A stretch of 11,673 nucleotides of DNA from Moraxellaceae bacterium. Lineage in GTDB: Bacteria; Pseudomonadota; Gammaproteobacteria; Pseudomonadales; Moraxellaceae. The position numbers and the translations under genes were made by a program. Shown piece by piece: positions 11,506 to 11,673 of this stretch. The stretch lies in the NCBI GenBank assembly GCA_021156385.1, contig JAJNDL010000010.1, positions 1 through 11,673 of the forward strand, read 5' to 3'. Below the pieces are notes generated by a model. The model saw only the letters and a list, made by a program, of their open reading frames with translations, did not search any database and was not told the origin of the DNA. Positions within the stretch are counted from its first letter, which is position 1. Every line of letters begins with the position of its first letter.

Positions 11506-11673
11506 CCCCGTCCACCCCCGTCCCTGACGACGCCGGCGCGCCCTCGCCGGCCGTGCCGGCAGCGCCGAGACGCCCGCCTGCGGCCGTCGCACCGACCGGC
11601 CACCACGGCAGCGTAGCCAGCGCGTCCGGGCGGCTCAGTGCAGCTTGTGATGGCGGGAAGCAAACAGGCGTAA

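Noticed and set aside
11635..11673. Possible C-terminal end of a minus-strand gene (LRLFASRHHKLH, stop at 11635-11637)
   Set aside because: Only 12 residues are inside the window, too few to support a gene. It could be real; sequence to the right would decide.

Overview
The window is a G+C-rich stretch of what looks like a betaproteobacterial chromosome. Codon use, Gram-negative envelope genes (a porin ending in Phe, Sec signal peptides) and the protein families present suggest a relative of the Azoarcus/Thauera group, but that placement is inference; there is no rRNA or other firm marker. No transposase, tRNA, CRISPR array or phage gene was seen.

Layout, left to right. The window opens inside the 3' end of an MIP-family (aquaporin/glycerol channel) gene, whose stop overlaps the start of a pirin gene in an ATGA junction. 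A small two-helix membrane protein on the minus strand follows, convergent with pirin and divergent from a membrane-bound hybrid histidine kinase (about 1.87-3.66 kb). After a strong inverted repeat and about 450 bases with no clear gene comes a cluster of three tiny plus-strand genes (4.12-4.87 kb): a 54-residue ORF resembling the N-terminus of the Rnk (nucleoside diphosphate kinase regulator) family, an overlapping 73-residue Cys-containing protein, and a 64-residue charged helical protein.

The centrepiece, on the minus strand at 4.90-7.29 kb, is a 795-residue protein made of two consecutive copies of a six-helix membrane module plus GGDEF domain. Both GGDEF domains keep the GGEEF signature and an RxxD inhibitory site. 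It is therefore read as a covalently joined pair of membrane diguanylate cyclases. A perfect 15-bp palindrome lies upstream of it. Next are a perfect 15-bp-stem terminator, then a minus-strand protein of the PF10118 'metal-dependent hydrolase' family that displays a ferritin-like di-iron ligand pattern. A 525-base divergent intergenic region with two dyads leads to a plus-strand operon of a porin and a half-size PstS-like periplasmic binding protein. A bidirectional terminator separates this operon from a minus-strand secreted TPR protein at the right end.

Functionally the window mixes signalling (hybrid kinase, double diguanylate cyclase) with envelope and transport functions (channel, porin, periplasmic binding protein, TPR protein). 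Apart from the aquaporin-pirin, small-ORF and porin-binding-protein pairs, neighbours are not evidently co-transcribed. No defence or mobile system was recognised; the most unusual items are the tandem cyclase and the small-gene cluster beside it.
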